In this document: positions 10,401-20,538 of the stretch, piece after piece | Layout: each line of letters starts with the position of its first letter | Position numbering within the stretch: position 1 is the stretch's first letter | Notes under the pieces: generated by a model | What the model saw: the letters and a program-made list of their open reading frames with translations, nothing else | Told to the model about the DNA's origin: nothing | Database searches by the model: none | DNA from: Pseudo-nitzschia pungens | Lineage: Eukaryota > Bacillariophyta > Bacillariophyceae > Bacillariales > Bacillariaceae | DNA: 64,000 nt | Direction: 5' to 3' | NCBI GenBank assembly: GCA_037355855.1 | Contig: CM074759.1 | Coordinates: forward strand, 7,378,001 to 7,442,000 | Made by a program: the position numbers and the translations under genes

Positions 10401-11126
10401 GGACTGTTGTTGTGCAACTGTAGATGGATCTGTTTCTTGGTAGGCTCGGTCTAAGATTACCTTGGACTTATATGGATTGGCAAAGGAGAGATCATCGGCA
10501 AAGAGTTCAGCGTCCTCTAGTTCTTCCATGAGTAAGGTGCAATCGGATTCATGGTATAAGGACGTGTCCTTCATGGGAATGGTCCTATCCATCCACTGAA
10601 CTGCTCCTTCTTTGAATAGGAGATTGATCTGTGCTAGGTGGAGAAAGTCTCTGCCTAGTATTAGATCATATCTGCAGTCGGGGGAATGGAAGAGTCGTGC
10701 TTGTTGTTTGTCGATGGTGTAGTTGCCAAACTCTTGTAGGTTGAGGTTCTTCATGATGATGTATTCTGTAGTATCGAAGTTTCCATTTGCTGTAGTGGTT
10801 ACGACTCGATGCTTGCTTCTGATTGGCATTGTGCCAAATGGTAGTGCTCTCTTGTTGATTAGAGTTCCGGAGGATCCACTATCTAGTAGCGCTAGTAGTG
10901 GTCTTGATCTTGAGGGGATGCCTTGTATGTACTGTACTGTAGTTAGAAGAATAGGAGCCACGTTGCTCTTATTCGGGGATGCCTGTTCTGCTGGATTTCC
11001 AGCAGTCGACAGCAGCTTTAAATAATTTTGCTCCAGCGCACCTCCTTTGGTGTAGTCTTTGGAGTTTCCGGGATTGCAATAGAGATTTTTTGCTGTACCG
11101 GTAGACCAATTTCTTGCCAGGGACAA
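7500..11126 (-). CDS. Gypsy-A1 pol polyprotein: protease, RT, RNase H, integrase
   Basis: Retroviral-type pol in gypsy order. Residues about 70-110 hold the aspartic protease (LLALLDSGSSGTLIN). Residues about 280-460 hold the RT, with the VYIDDIGVW catalytic box near 435. An RNase H follows from about 600 (ELYTDASD, then MEKELLAIV). The integrase has a His/Cys region (HLLLGHCGSTRLYQ) and D,D,E motifs HVDLIGPW, CVHDNGGEF and PQSNAICERVH near 1010. No chromodomain is seen; the tail is Ser/Glu-rich. The same frame extends upstream past a TGA at 11178-11180 to the gag stop at 11451. In A0 and A4 that codon is CGA (Arg), so it is a nonsense change specific to A1. Apart from this the pol frame is intact, implying a fairly young insertion. 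Confidence 0.92.
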   Translation of the reverse strand: MSLARNWSTGTAKNLYCNPGNSKDYTKGGALEQNYLKLLSTAGNPAEQASPNKSNVAPILLTTVQYIQGIPSRSRPLLALLDSGSSGTLINKRALPFGTMPIRSKHRVVTTTANGNFDTTEYIIMKNLNLQEFGNYTIDKQQARLFHSPDCRYDLILGRDFLHLAQINLLFKEGAVQWMDRTIPMKDTSLYHESDCTLLMEELEDAELFADDLSFANPYKSKVILDRAYQETDPSTVAQQQSHMSKAEQQQFQAIINKYPNVFNGELGKYPHKKISLRLKPGSKPIHKKPYPVAYKREDLFKRELQNLCNDGVLKRCTGPAEWAFPTFIVPKKDNRVRWVSDFRELNELLERRPYPIPRIQDIMNKRGKYTHFTKIDLSMQYYCFELDDASKKLCTIVTPYGCYKYQRLPMGVKVSPDVAQQLMEDILQDTDCTVYIDDIGVWTNGSFDLHMKTIDKILDQLNQNGLKCNPLKCDWAVQETDFLGYWMTPTAVKPWRKKIEAILHMDRPRTVTQVKSFLGAVGYYRDMWPRRSHVLAPLFDITGTPKKTPQAAAIKGKQRKAPSAFTWGPAQDKAFQEMKAMVAAYALNTYPDLNKPFELYTDASDLQLGAVIIQDGKPIAYWSKKLSDAQKNYTTMEKELLAIVLCCKEYRKMLLGGVINVYTDHKNLTFRTLSVQRVLRWRLFLEEFGVNLTYVEGKKNVLADAFSRLPRMDPPTEGKKALSKGTLIDFLKLEVPKQDEELFLTEFPNLFRHLCNDADQELQSCLLNNECLVNLPNNQDLECPVNYSNIYLHQQKDPTIKFKIQSKAFFYQELEGNNILCYANQSNPDNWRIYIPSSLSNDTIKWYHLLLGHCGSTRLYQTISARFYIDNLSNLCKTYICPDSCIKYKNQHSKYGKLPPKEAPLAPFNKIHVDLIGPWKITAQGKNYNFKALTCIDPVTNLLEIIRIRDKSSQHVSDQFKNCWLSRYPRPIRCVHDNGGEFLGAEFQTTLKQYGIQSIPTTVKNPQSNAICERVHHTVADILRVLVHVNPPQVNTRASQLMDNALATCMHASRCAVNAALQTSPGSLVFNRDMLIDLPLTSNLLALQQLPQQGINKNLLRDNAKRINHTFQVNDKVWIQEPDPDKLQPRKLGPFPIMQVNPNGTVKLQRAPSVVETVNIRKLTPYREPSNESTVSQPNQSESTPTEPADIELSQSHDSDCSMSHWA

Positions 11127-11450
11127 GAGTGGTCTATTTATTGCTGCTGTACTATCTTTCGCGTCTGTACCCTTGGATCAATTCGTTTGTTGTCGATTCG
11201 TATCCATTGTATCGTTCGTTCCGGAGAATCGAACTGTTTTTGTTGTTGCTGCGTTTGCAGGCTTTGCTGAGCTTTCAACAGGACTCCGTCCTGTAGGTTC
11301 CTTCCCCTCTTTATCTGGGAGATCTCCTCCATGCGTCATCCCAGACAGCAGGGCTGTGCTGGCATCCAGTTCCAGGGGAGCTGGAGGCAAGGTGATTGCT
11401 GGTTTGGTTGAAGCCGGGGGCTTCTTGTGAGGCTTGGAGCGTTGAATGGA

Positions 11451-12503
11451 TCAGGGGAGCCACACGAGTTCCCCATCGATACTGCGTTCAGTTCGACCAC
11501 CATGATTGGCATGGTATTCTTCGATTGCTGCTTGTTGTGCTGCATTGATGTGCGCTTGGAAGGTTTCGTTGCTCCCTGGTATCATGAGAGCTTGGGTATG
11601 AGCATGGAAGGACTCAGTTTGGTTATTACCGGAGCTCTTGTTGTAATTCTTGGAGAATCGGTTCTTCGGACACTCAGACCAGTCATGATTATGGCCCGGG
11701 ATCCTACATGGGTTGGATTTCTTCTTGTTTTGGTTGCCTTTGTGGTTGGAATTGTAATTGCGCTTCTGGGCATTGTTGTTGTTGTTGTTGTTTGAGCGCT
11801 TTTGTTGCTGTCTGCTGTTGTTCTTGTTGCCTTTCTTGTTGGCTTGGCGCTCGTGACAGCTCATGTAGTCCACGATGTGTCGAACCGTCGTGTCTTCTTG
11901 GATTCCACTGTGCATCATGCCATAGCTTTCAATCCATGCAGAAGGAAAGGAATGGAGAAGGATGGTGAGTTTCTCCACTCTCAAAAGAGGCGCACTGCTC
12001 CCTTCTAGTTTCTGTGTATATTTCATGAGAACAAGAATGCGATCCGCATGTTCCTTGCATGTGACCGATGGTGTCTTTTGGCAGTCGTGGCTTCCAAGGT
12101 AGGTGTGCATGATGTCCCTTGCGTCTGTGGCATTGCAATAGAGCTGAGTGAAATCAATGAAGGCTTGCTCGTATCCCCCAATTTCTTCTTGGGAGTATTG
12201 GAATTCTTCGGGATCCAGTGGGTCCTTGATCATGTCGTTCCACTTGCTTTGTGCATATGTGGTGAGGCAGCGTCCAAAGTGGGTTAGGTAGATATTGATT
12301 GGTAGCCTGAGATAGTTGGCAGCGTTCCAGAAGGACTCCTCCACAAAGAGCAGCTCTTCCAGACCTCCGGTCTCTGTAAACAGGGGAACCTTCATGCTGT
12401 CGGTTCGGTCCTCATCGACATTGTACAGGGTGAAGAGTTTTGGCTTTGTCCGATCGAACGAGCTCTTGTAGTTGATCGGGGGATCTCTGTAGATACCTGC
12501 CAT
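11451..12503 (-). CDS. Gypsy-A1 gag
   Basis: 350 residues from ATG 12503, the same MAGIYRDPP start as in three other family A copies. Residues about 1-225 are the capsid-like helical region; an Asn/Lys/Gln-rich basic linker follows, then a variant zinc knuckle CRIPGHNHDWSEC (C-x4-H-x-H-x4-C) near residue 265. The protein ends in LVWLP followed by TGA, and the same frame stays open beyond the stop (ITLPPAPLELD...) toward the protease. That WLP-TGA arrangement with same-frame continuation is shared by A0 and A4, which argues for UGA readthrough as the way pol is made. Gag packages element RNA into virus-like particles in the cytoplasm. Confidence 0.9.
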   Translation of the reverse strand: MAGIYRDPPINYKSSFDRTKPKLFTLYNVDEDRTDSMKVPLFTETGGLEELLFVEESFWNAANYLRLPINIYLTHFGRCLTTYAQSKWNDMIKDPLDPEEFQYSQEEIGGYEQAFIDFTQLYCNATDARDIMHTYLGSHDCQKTPSVTCKEHADRILVLMKYTQKLEGSSAPLLRVEKLTILLHSFPSAWIESYGMMHSGIQEDTTVRHIVDYMSCHERQANKKGNKNNSRQQQKRSNNNNNNNAQKRNYNSNHKGNQNKKKSNPCRIPGHNHDWSECPKNRFSKNYNKSSGNNQTESFHAHTQALMIPGSNETFQAHINAAQQAAIEEYHANHGGRTERSIDGELVWLP

Positions 12504-12633
12504 GGTTGCTGTTAGATTGCTTGCTGGAGATGAAGGTGCCTCTGTTGTTGAGGCTGTGGATATTTTCGTGTTGATGAGATTTCAGTACTGAATTCTACTA
12601 CTGTTCCTACGTGAAAGCGGACAGTAATTACTG
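12504..12633 (-). promoter_or_regulatory. Gypsy-A1 leader with palindrome at the primer-binding position
   Basis: This lies between the gag ATG and the 5' LTR. A perfect palindrome, ACAGTAATTACTGT (12621-12634), overlaps the last LTR base, exactly where a TGG-type tRNA primer site is expected. The same palindrome adjoins the LTR in A4, A0, A2 and the fragment at 26790. No standard tRNA-complementary site is evident. Confidence 0.6.
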
Positions 12634-12945
12634 TGTAACACTCTAAGGTAGAAAATTGGAGTAGTATGAATAATTGTGTGTTATTTCACTTTATGAGATG
12701 GGATTGAAATTAGAGAGAGGAAATAATGAGCGATGCGGTCATCGCGACCTTCTCATATAATAACCATCCCTGTATATAACATATATTCCGTATGTAACCT
12801 TAATCGTATAATCGCTCTCTTCTGCATGCCTGTTTGCACATACGGGATATCCATACATGGATACCTTATATATGTATATGAATCCCATGTGGGATTCGGT
12901 TAATTATTAATTCGTAACACTGCTAGCCTACGCTAGCATGTTACA
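12634..12945 (-). repeat. Gypsy-A1 5' LTR (312 bp)
   Basis: Ends are TGTAACA and TGTTACA, an inverted terminal pair shared by all family A LTRs. It contains the same AT-rich body as the LTRs at 26206-26513 and 51037-51874 (subtype 1). It is followed on the right by GTGCT and then A0 pol sequence. Confidence 0.88.
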
Positions 12946-13098
12946 GTGCTCGTTTGTTGATTAGAGTTCCGGAGGATCCACTATCTAGTAGTGCTAGTAG
13001 TGGTCTTGATTTCATGGGGATGCCTTGTATGTACTGTACATTGGTTAGAAGAATAGGAGCCACGTTGCTCTTATTCGATGCCTGTTCTGCTGTATTTG
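12946..13098 (-). pseudogene. Gypsy-A0 pol fragment (protease), left of the copia insertion
   Basis: Minus-strand coding for the family A protease (APILLTNVQYIQGIP and LLALLDSGSSGTL), about 51 residues. It is bounded on the left by the A1 LTR and on the right by the copia 5' LTR. The coding continuation lies at 24585 after the copia element, sharing the duplicated target ATTTG (13094-13098 and 24585-24589). Joined across the insertion, the A0 frame is open, so A0 was apparently intact here when copia landed. The rest of A0 pol lies left of A1, outside the window. Confidence 0.85.
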
Positions 13099-13970
13099 TA
13101 TGAAGATATTCAAGGTGGGTGCTATGATCTGTGCTAAGGCTCCTGTGTAGGAGAGCTACTGGGGCTACAGACAGCAACATCCAGTAGCTGACTAACAGGT
13201 GCTGAGCTGAGTGCTGAGCTGTGTGCTAAATGGTTAGCAACAGGCTTAGCAACAGGCTTAGCAACAGGCCTAGCAACAGACCTATCCTGCTTAGTATGGA
13301 TGCTAGCAGAAGTTACTAGGGCCGTCGCGTACGATTTGTACCAATCGTACGTACCCCGAGTATAGCACCTGTTATGGTGTAGCTAAATGCTACAGGGTTA
13401 GGGTTGCTAATGCTACAAGATACTGGAGATGCTAACCTACCATGATACCATGCTAAGATACTATGCTACCGCCGGGGTCGGGTCATTGGTGTATAATATA
13501 TACCATGACCGGATACCCGGCCCAAACAGTTACCCAACGTGCTAGCGCAAGTGAGCTAGCACATGATTCGATCTAATAACTAATCGGAGATACGATACTC
13601 CGTGCGGTACGCTACTCCAGAGAATACAGTACCAGAGCTACAGAGCTCTGTTATTATACGAGTTAGCGAAATGCTGTCATGATACGATACAGAGCTGAGC
13701 TGCGCTCAGCTCCGACGCTATATTCACTCTTTCTTTTATACTCTAAATTAAACGCCTATCATGCCCTCCCCTTTCGATCAATTCCGATGTACCTCTAGGG
13801 AAGTACCTTGTAGTAACTAAGTGTATGCAATATGAGCTTGAACAGTGTCACTGTAGACTCACAATTTGCCAGGGATATACGTGTTATTGTTGTTAGGGCT
13901 TTCCCCTATTTTCAGACGAGTACGAGTCGATTAAGTTCTACGAAGATTGCTGACGAGCAATATCAACGCA
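13099..13970 (+). repeat. Copia-1 5' LTR
   Basis: 872 bp, starting TATGAAG and ending CAACGCA. It contains a short tandem array of a 12-bp TTAGCAACAGGC-like unit (about 13228-13284) and a GAGCTGAG-rich palindromic stretch near 13690-13710. Directly downstream is GTTTATCAGACCC, which resembles initiator-Met primer sites used by copia elements (partial match only). A diverged scrap of a related LTR may occur at 61269-61370. Confidence 0.9.
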
Positions 13971-14846
13971 GTTTATCAGACCCACCGCTCGACCCACTTC
14001 AAACCGGTACGCCGGCTAGAGCGCGTGAAGAAATCCAGCTGGCTGATCACCACTGGCATCCATGCCTACACTTGGATGTAAAACATCAGCTTATTGGACC
14101 AACAGCTGACATCGTGAGATCCCTGATGTTAATGGGGAGCCCTTCCCCCAGCAAACAGCCAACGCACGACACGACCGGAGTCCACACATCCACCCCTGTG
14201 GGCCTATTGATACTGAACACAATAGCTGAGCGTCATGGTGGCACCATGGAGGCTTGATCCGGTGGGGAAGGAGCGAGACGGACGTGGAGAAAGCAGCGTC
14301 CATGATTCCCTGTTATATTTTTACAGGACTCAAGGGGACGTTTGCCACGGATGGAGCCACACTGGAAAGAACTTCCGTGGAGACAGGACACCACGTACCT
14401 TCCAGTGAGAACAGTCATATCCAACAGAACAATGGACATGACGTCAGGGCCATCCTCCAACAAGAATAACGAGGCGCGGACCACCTCAACCTGCCATGCC
14501 ATCGATTTTTTGATTTTAGCCAAGGGAACTTGGAATCAGACAACCCAAGCAAGAAAGAACCCTGAGATCAGTCATATCTCAAAATCAAATCGATTGGACC
14601 AGAGCAGATAGGCAATAGAATTCCTTTCCTTTGACCGACACGTAACCCACTGTCGACACGGAATTGTCGACACGTACCCTTTCCTTTTGGTCGTCGACAC
14701 GGAATCGTCGACACGGAACCTACTGTCGACACGGAACCGACACGAAACCTTTTCTTCCGATCGACGACTTGGGCGGTAAAAGTCCCCGCCACAAAAGGAT
14801 TTGGTTTAGAAACTGAAGCAAGTTAGTTACTCAGAGCAAGACAATC
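13971..14846 (+). promoter_or_regulatory. Copia-1 untranslated leader with GTCGACAC repeats
   Basis: An 876-bp leader without a convincing ORF. Five perfect GTCGACAC copies lie at 14652, 14666, 14693, 14707 and 14725, most followed by GGAA, with a degenerate sixth near 14737. They lie 100-200 bp before the gag ATG and may be a transcription or packaging signal; the function is unknown. Confidence 0.6.
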
Positions 14847-16799
14847 ATGGCCAAGCAAACCAGAAGCCAAGCCGCTGCAGCCGCCACCGCTACGACTGCA
14901 CCTGGAGCCGTCCCCGGTCCACCTGGGGCCGGCGCTACTGAAACAGCTGTCCCTGGAGGCAGCGCTCCCCCACCTGGAGCCGTTGCTGGAACCGAAGCTC
15001 CACCCCCTGGAGTCGCTGGCGCTGCCATCGTTGGAGTGTCCCTCGTTGGAGCACCCCCTGCTGGAGCGCCCACTGCTGGAGCGCCTGGAGTTCCTCCCGT
15101 TGCTCCTGCTGCTTTTGGAGTCTCCAGAATCCAACAAGAACCCAACGTCAATATCCAACCTTGGTCTGAGATGATCCTGCTTGCTGTTGCTGAGGAACTG
15201 AGAGCCATGGGCAATGAGAATGCAGCACGAGTGGCTGCTGAAGCTGCTGCTGCTGCCGCCGCTCGTGCCCCTGCTCCTGCTCCTGCTGCCGCTCCTGCAC
15301 CTGCAGGAGCTAACCCCGACGTCCTACAAGCCCATGCCGCAGCCCAGGCTAATGGTGGTATCTCTGGATACAAGAATGGAGCAAAGCTCAGCTCAAGGGA
15401 ATTAGACCTCCACAAGATCCTTTCTGGTTTCAGCAATAACGATACGGCGGATGAACTATTCCGTAATGGTCTAAACAGCATCGAGGCGATCCAGCAACTC
15501 TCCGCCAAGGAGCTTCCCAAGTACCTACGTGATTTCAATGGAGACCGACATCCAATGTGTCCCCACTCTGAACGAGTATTTATCGGACTTTCCTTCAGAC
15601 AGTCCTTTAAGCTTCTTTCGGAGTGGATCCGCTACCAACCACTCATTGGTATCAAGCCTACAGCTCATACTTGGCTAAATGATCCCCTCGCAGCTAGCCG
15701 GACGCGCGAGCGTCTACATGGAATGGACACCGCCGACAAGGAGACAGTCGCAGCATCCACTACTCCGCCGAAGCTCACCAACCTTGACAACTTCCGTCAG
15801 TGGGAAGAAAACTTCCACCAGTTCCTCCGCTTCCAGTACAATGAACAGGGGTTCCCCCTATCATATGTTATTCGTCCGAAGGAGCAAGAGACGGTGACCG
15901 CAGCCCAGAGATCTGCAACTGTTGGAAAGGACGGGACTTTTTCCAATTGGATGGACTACAATGTTCGATGTGCTACGCTCGAAGGCCCGCAGTTTGTCAC
16001 CGACAATCACGACGTTTGGGTACTGCTCTGTAATGCAGTTCGCGACGGACCTGGATGGGCCTACACCTGAAGGTACAAGGACGCGAAGAATCCAATTGGA
16101 AACGCCCGAGCTGCTTTCCTAACCCTCTACGAGAACGCCTTCTCTGAAACTAACGTCGCAGCTATCCTTGACAAGGTCCGTACGAGCATGTACACCTCCC
16201 GCTACACAGGAGACTCCCGCACCTACGACTTTGAGAAGCACTGCAGGACTTGGCTGAATTTCCAGACTACGCTCATCAACCACGACAAGTTCCCCGACGA
16301 GCAAGACTTCACCATGAATTTCATCCACAGCATCCATGATGAATGGTTTGAGAACCCCAAGCTCCAAGTCCTCCAAAGCGACAAGTACACCAAGGACTTC
16401 AACGAGTGTGTCTCTTTCTTCAAGAAGTGCCTTGGCATACGAAAGATGGGTGCGGCTTTGACCAAGAGAGCGCGAAGTATCTCCTCTGTATACCAAGGTG
16501 GTGATAGCAATCAAGGAAGCACCAAGAGCGGATCGTACAGTGGGAAGATCGAAGACAAGAAGTACCCCTACGAAGTTTACAAGACCTTCTCCAAGGAACA
16601 ACGACAGCAGTTGTATGACCTCCGTCAGAAGAAGAAGCCCCGAACTATTCAGTCCACGAGTTCAAACCATACCACGCCTGCTGCCTCCGCAAACGAGACC
16701 CAAGGCGCAGGGAACAGCTTTGGGCCCAAGGGGCGCAGGAAGGGCAAGAACAAGAGCAAGGGCAACGGCTCGAACCAAGAACAGACCCCCAAGAACTGA
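14847..16799 (+). pseudogene. Copia-1 gag, one internal TGA
   Basis: The frame starts at ATG 14847 (MAKQTRSQ) and would give about 650 residues. It has a TGA at 16068-16070, after which the same frame continues without a gap to 16799. The first 150 residues are Ala/Pro/Gly-rich with alternating PPGA and PAPA runs. The middle (about residues 170-530) is the capsid-like region. The last 80 residues are Lys/Gln/Asn-rich and basic (GRRKGKNKSKG) and probably bind nucleic acid; no CCHC knuckle is present. The end is TGA at 16797-16799, with pol following in the same frame. The internal TGA reads as a nonsense change, possibly from CGA, but readthrough cannot be excluded from sequence alone. Confidence 0.8.
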
Positions 16800-16850
16800 A
16801 CCGACGGCCGGTGCCCGAAACTGAGTAGGGTAGGCCGGCTGCTGTATCAG

Positions 16851-19800
16851 ATGGACCTGCCACGCGTGCGCCCCTCACCCAGTCCCGAGGGGCAATGCGA
16901 GTTGGACAGTCACGCTGATACGACTGCCGCCGGTTCCAATATGATCTTGATTGAAGACCAAGTCGTCAGTCACGTCGATGTTCACCCTTTTTCGCCTGAG
17001 CTCGAGCCTATCAAGAATATTCCTATTGGGACTTGTGTTACGGCCTACACAGCGCCCGACGGGAAAGTTTGGTTGGTTTATTTCCACGAAGCACTGTATT
17101 TTGGCGACAAGTTGTCCCACAGCTTGATTTGCCCGAATCAGATACGGGACTGCCATCCCAATCGTGTCGATGAGGCGCCCCGACAGTATGACCACAAGTC
17201 CAGTCACTCCATCCATATTGACAATACCGATCCTGAAGATCCCCGTGCGGGACACACCCTTGACATCAAGCTTATGCTTGATGGGGTCGTGTCCTACTTC
17301 CCTTCTCGCAAGCCGACCAAGCATGAGATGGCTACATGTGATCATGTCATTGCAACCCGAGACATCCCTTGGGATCCAAAGAGCAAGAAGTTTGAACAAG
17401 CCAAAGAAGCTATCGACGGCTCCCATCCGTTGAATCCTACAGTGTCAGTCCTTCGCGCGGCAACCAAGAAGCAGTCCAAGAATTCCAACAAGCGCAAGTT
17501 GGCGCCCGTCGAAACACGGAAAAATTTCAGTCCCCATCTGTACGACAAGCCTCTTTGGAGCAACGAGCTGATCCTACCACAGCATGATTGCTATGAGAAG
17601 TACAAGCTGCGGAGTCTCCAGCAACTCTGTACCTGCCGTGACCTGACCCCATGTGCGATCGCATCCGACTCCCGTTTGGATGCGCGGCTATCTTCCCTCT
17701 TTTCGGGCGATTCCTTGAAGACTTGCGGGGACGATGTAGACGAGGATTTAGACGAGGATACAGTACCAAGTCTTACAATCAACGCCCTGCATACTCCTTT
17801 GTACGAGCGCGCCTACACCGATGGACGCGAGCGCTTCGAATTGGATCCCCGTAGCAGTTCTCCCGTCTGCTTGTCATCCATCTACAAGCATGTTTGATGG
17901 GACGACGATGCAGTCGAACCAGTCGATCCCGAGCTCGACACCATCTCCAGACGTGCCAAGTGGGGCCCGACGATTGACACCAAAAGATACTGCAAGATTG
18001 ATTCCGACCGTCTGTCCAAGATTTGGGATGTATCTCTGAGAAAGGCTGCGGACACTCTTCGAGTCACGACGCAGAAAGGATTTCAGAATCCACTACATCC
18101 CCTTGTTCTCCGTCTGCCAACGCAGAGCTTCAGAAACAAGCGCATTGCGGCTGGCAAATGGTATACCGACACCTGGATGGCAAAGGTCCCAAGCATCATA
18201 CGACAAGATTCAGCCGCCCAAGTTTTCAGCAATGGTAAGGGCTACAATGAGTTCATACCTATCCAGGGCAAGAAACAAGCGTATGAGGGACTGAAGATTT
18301 TCATCCACAATGTTGGGATCCCCGAGCACTTGATATCCGATGGCGCTCGAGAGCAAGGAGCTCCTGGGACTTACAAGACTCCATGGAATAAGGTTGTCAG
18401 CAAGAACCATATCCACCAGACCTTTATCCAGCCACGATGTCCCTTTCAGAATCGCGCAGAGCTCAGCATCGGCCATATCAGCAGAAGCATCCGCAAGAAG
18501 ACGGCCCGCAAGCGATCCCCCAAGCGCCTGTGGGCTTTCTGTGGGGAGCTTGTTGCTGCCATTCGACAGCGCACAGCTTCCAGTGATCCTACGATGATGG
18601 GTCGAACGCCGTTCGAGATTGTACATGGGTACATGCCAGACATATCTCTGTACCAAGCCCATGAATGGTATGATTTCGTCTATTGGGTAGATCTCTCTGA
18701 TGGGACCGAGAAGCTGGGACGTTGGCTTGGCCCGTGCGGTGATAGGTTCGGAGGTGAAGATTGCCACTGGATTCTGAATGAAATGGCGATGCCGGTAAGC
18801 ACTAACACAGTCCGTGCTGTCACTGAAGAAGAATGGCGTTCACACGATGTCAAGTGGTATATGGACTCATTTGACCAAGCAGTGGAATCCAAGATCGGGG
18901 ACAAGGTTGAGGACAATGACGCAATGTTCCAAGCAACTTACCTTGATCCCCCTGCGGAGTTATTTGAAGGACACCAAGAAAGATGGGAGCTCGCCGAGCC
19001 GGAAGCTTCCATTCCAGATATTGACGATCTCATACCTGATGGGGATGACTATGATGAGTATATTGGTAACAATGTGATGATCCAGAAGGGCGACGAGCGA
19101 CTGCGGTGTGTTGTGAAGAATCGTTCTGCTGATCTTAATGGCAATCCGATTGGTAAGAGGAATGATAACCCTATCCTTGATACCAGAATGTATGACTTGC
19201 AGTTCCCAGATGGATCCGTCGAGCAGTACACCGCCAATATTGTTGCTGAGAGTATGTACAGCGAAATTGACAACGACGGACGCATGTTTTCTCTACTGGA
19301 CGAGATTATCGATCACAAGAAGGATGGATCCGCTGTCAGGAAGCAAGATGCTACGATCACCAACAAGTATGGTCGTAAAGTCCCCAAGCCTACTACGAGG
19401 GGATGGCGATTGCTCGTCAGTTGGAAAGACGGAACCGAGTCCTGGTGTAAGTTGAGCGATCTGAAAGAGTCCTTTCCTGTGCAGACCGCCGAGTATGCTA
19501 TATCCGCCAAGATTTCAGAGCAGCCAGCATTCTGATGGTGGATTCACCATGTACTACGAAGGAAGAAGCAAATTCTCAAGGCCACCAAGCGAAACAAGTA
19601 TTGGGATAGGACGCACAAGTTTGGAGTTGAGTTACCCCATTCTATTCCTGAAGCTCTTGCCATCGATCGAAAGACGGGGACCGACTATTGGGAGAAGGCG
19701 ATTGCAAAGGAGATGAGGAACAACGAGATGGCGTTTGAGTTTGACCCCAGCTACACCGTCAAAGGGCTCAAGGCCGAGGGATACAGCAAGATCACGACGC

Positions 19801-20100
19801 ACATGATTTTTGACGTGAAGTTGGGGTCTCTTACAAGGAAAGCGAGATTGGTGGCGGATGGCCACAAGGTACAAGCCACTGCCAAGGAGCATACCTTCAG
19901 CAGTGTACCAAGCAGAGATTCAGTCCGTATCTTCTTCCTGTTGGCAGCGCTGAACAATTTGGACGTACTGTCTGCGGATATTCAGAACGCCTACCTTACA
20001 GCGCCGATCAAGAAGAAGTATTATTTAGCTGAAGATGGTTTTCCCCCGCACTTGGTAGGTCAGGTATGTAAGATTGTACGGGCACTGTATGGGCTTCCTG
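16851..20100 (+). pseudogene. Copia-1 pol, first part: protease, integrase, start of RT
   Basis: In frame with gag; the first ATG after the gag stop is at 16851. The protease active site is CELDSHADTTAAGSN (residues about 16-30). The integrase core shows KWYTDTW (first Asp), LISDGAREQ (second Asp) and NRAELSIG (Glu). RT begins near 19740 (ARLVADGHK, ADIQNAYL) and breaks at 20100 where gypsy A4 starts, right after ALYGLP. Two in-frame TGA codons (17895-17897 and 19533-19535) interrupt an otherwise continuous frame. The product would be the enzyme polyprotein; this copy cannot make it without stop suppression and removal of A4. Confidence 0.85.
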
Positions 20101-20419
20101 TGTAACATGCTAGCGTACGCTAGTAGGTTACGACTGAATAATTAACCGAATCCCACATGGGAATCGAATATCTCCAGTTATGAATACATTTTTATATGTG
20201 TTCTAAATAATACAGTCGAGTCCCAGAATAGAATATATGCCTAATCGTGGGAACCGACAATGAATCAACATTTATGGTAGAGCATGCCAAAATGTGGCTA
20301 TGCTCACGACTCCAAATTTTATATGTCTCCATTATCAATTTCGCATAACAATATCTCGTAAAGTATCTAAGCACACAATTTTTATACACTACTCCGAATT
20401 TCTACCTTAGAGTGTTACA
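20101..20419 (+). repeat. Gypsy-A4 5' LTR (319 bp, subtype 2)
   Basis: TGTAACA...TGTTACA ends, followed by the palindrome ACAGTAATTACTGT (20419-20432). The body differs from the A1/A0 LTRs and matches the truncated LTR at 26790-27072, including a hairpin-forming GAGCATGCCA...TATGCTC near 20281-20307. Confidence 0.85.
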
Positions 20420-20538
20420 CAGTAATTACTGTCCGCTTTCACGTAGGAACAGTAGTAGAATTCAGTACTGAACTCTCAAGAAAATTGAAATATCGAAAGC
20501 CTCAACAACAGAGGCACCTTTATCCCCAGCAAGCAACA

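Larger units (their letters stand above)
7471..12945 (-). mobile_element. Gypsy-A1: Ty3/gypsy LTR retrotransposon, 3' LTR outside the window
   Basis: Minus-strand element, with its 5' LTR on the right (12634-12945), then leader, gag, and pol to 7500. The short pol-to-LTR spacer is cut at about 7471 by the LINE-1 tail; the equivalent point in A5 (51007-51036) is followed directly by the 3' LTR. A1 is inserted in the protease region of an older family A element, A0, because A0 pol resumes at 12946. Confidence 0.9.

Noticed and set aside
14831..15538. Ala/Gly/Ser-rich minus-strand ORF of 235 residues
   Set aside because: Complement of the Ala/Pro-rich copia gag N-terminus; low-complexity shadow, no separate support.
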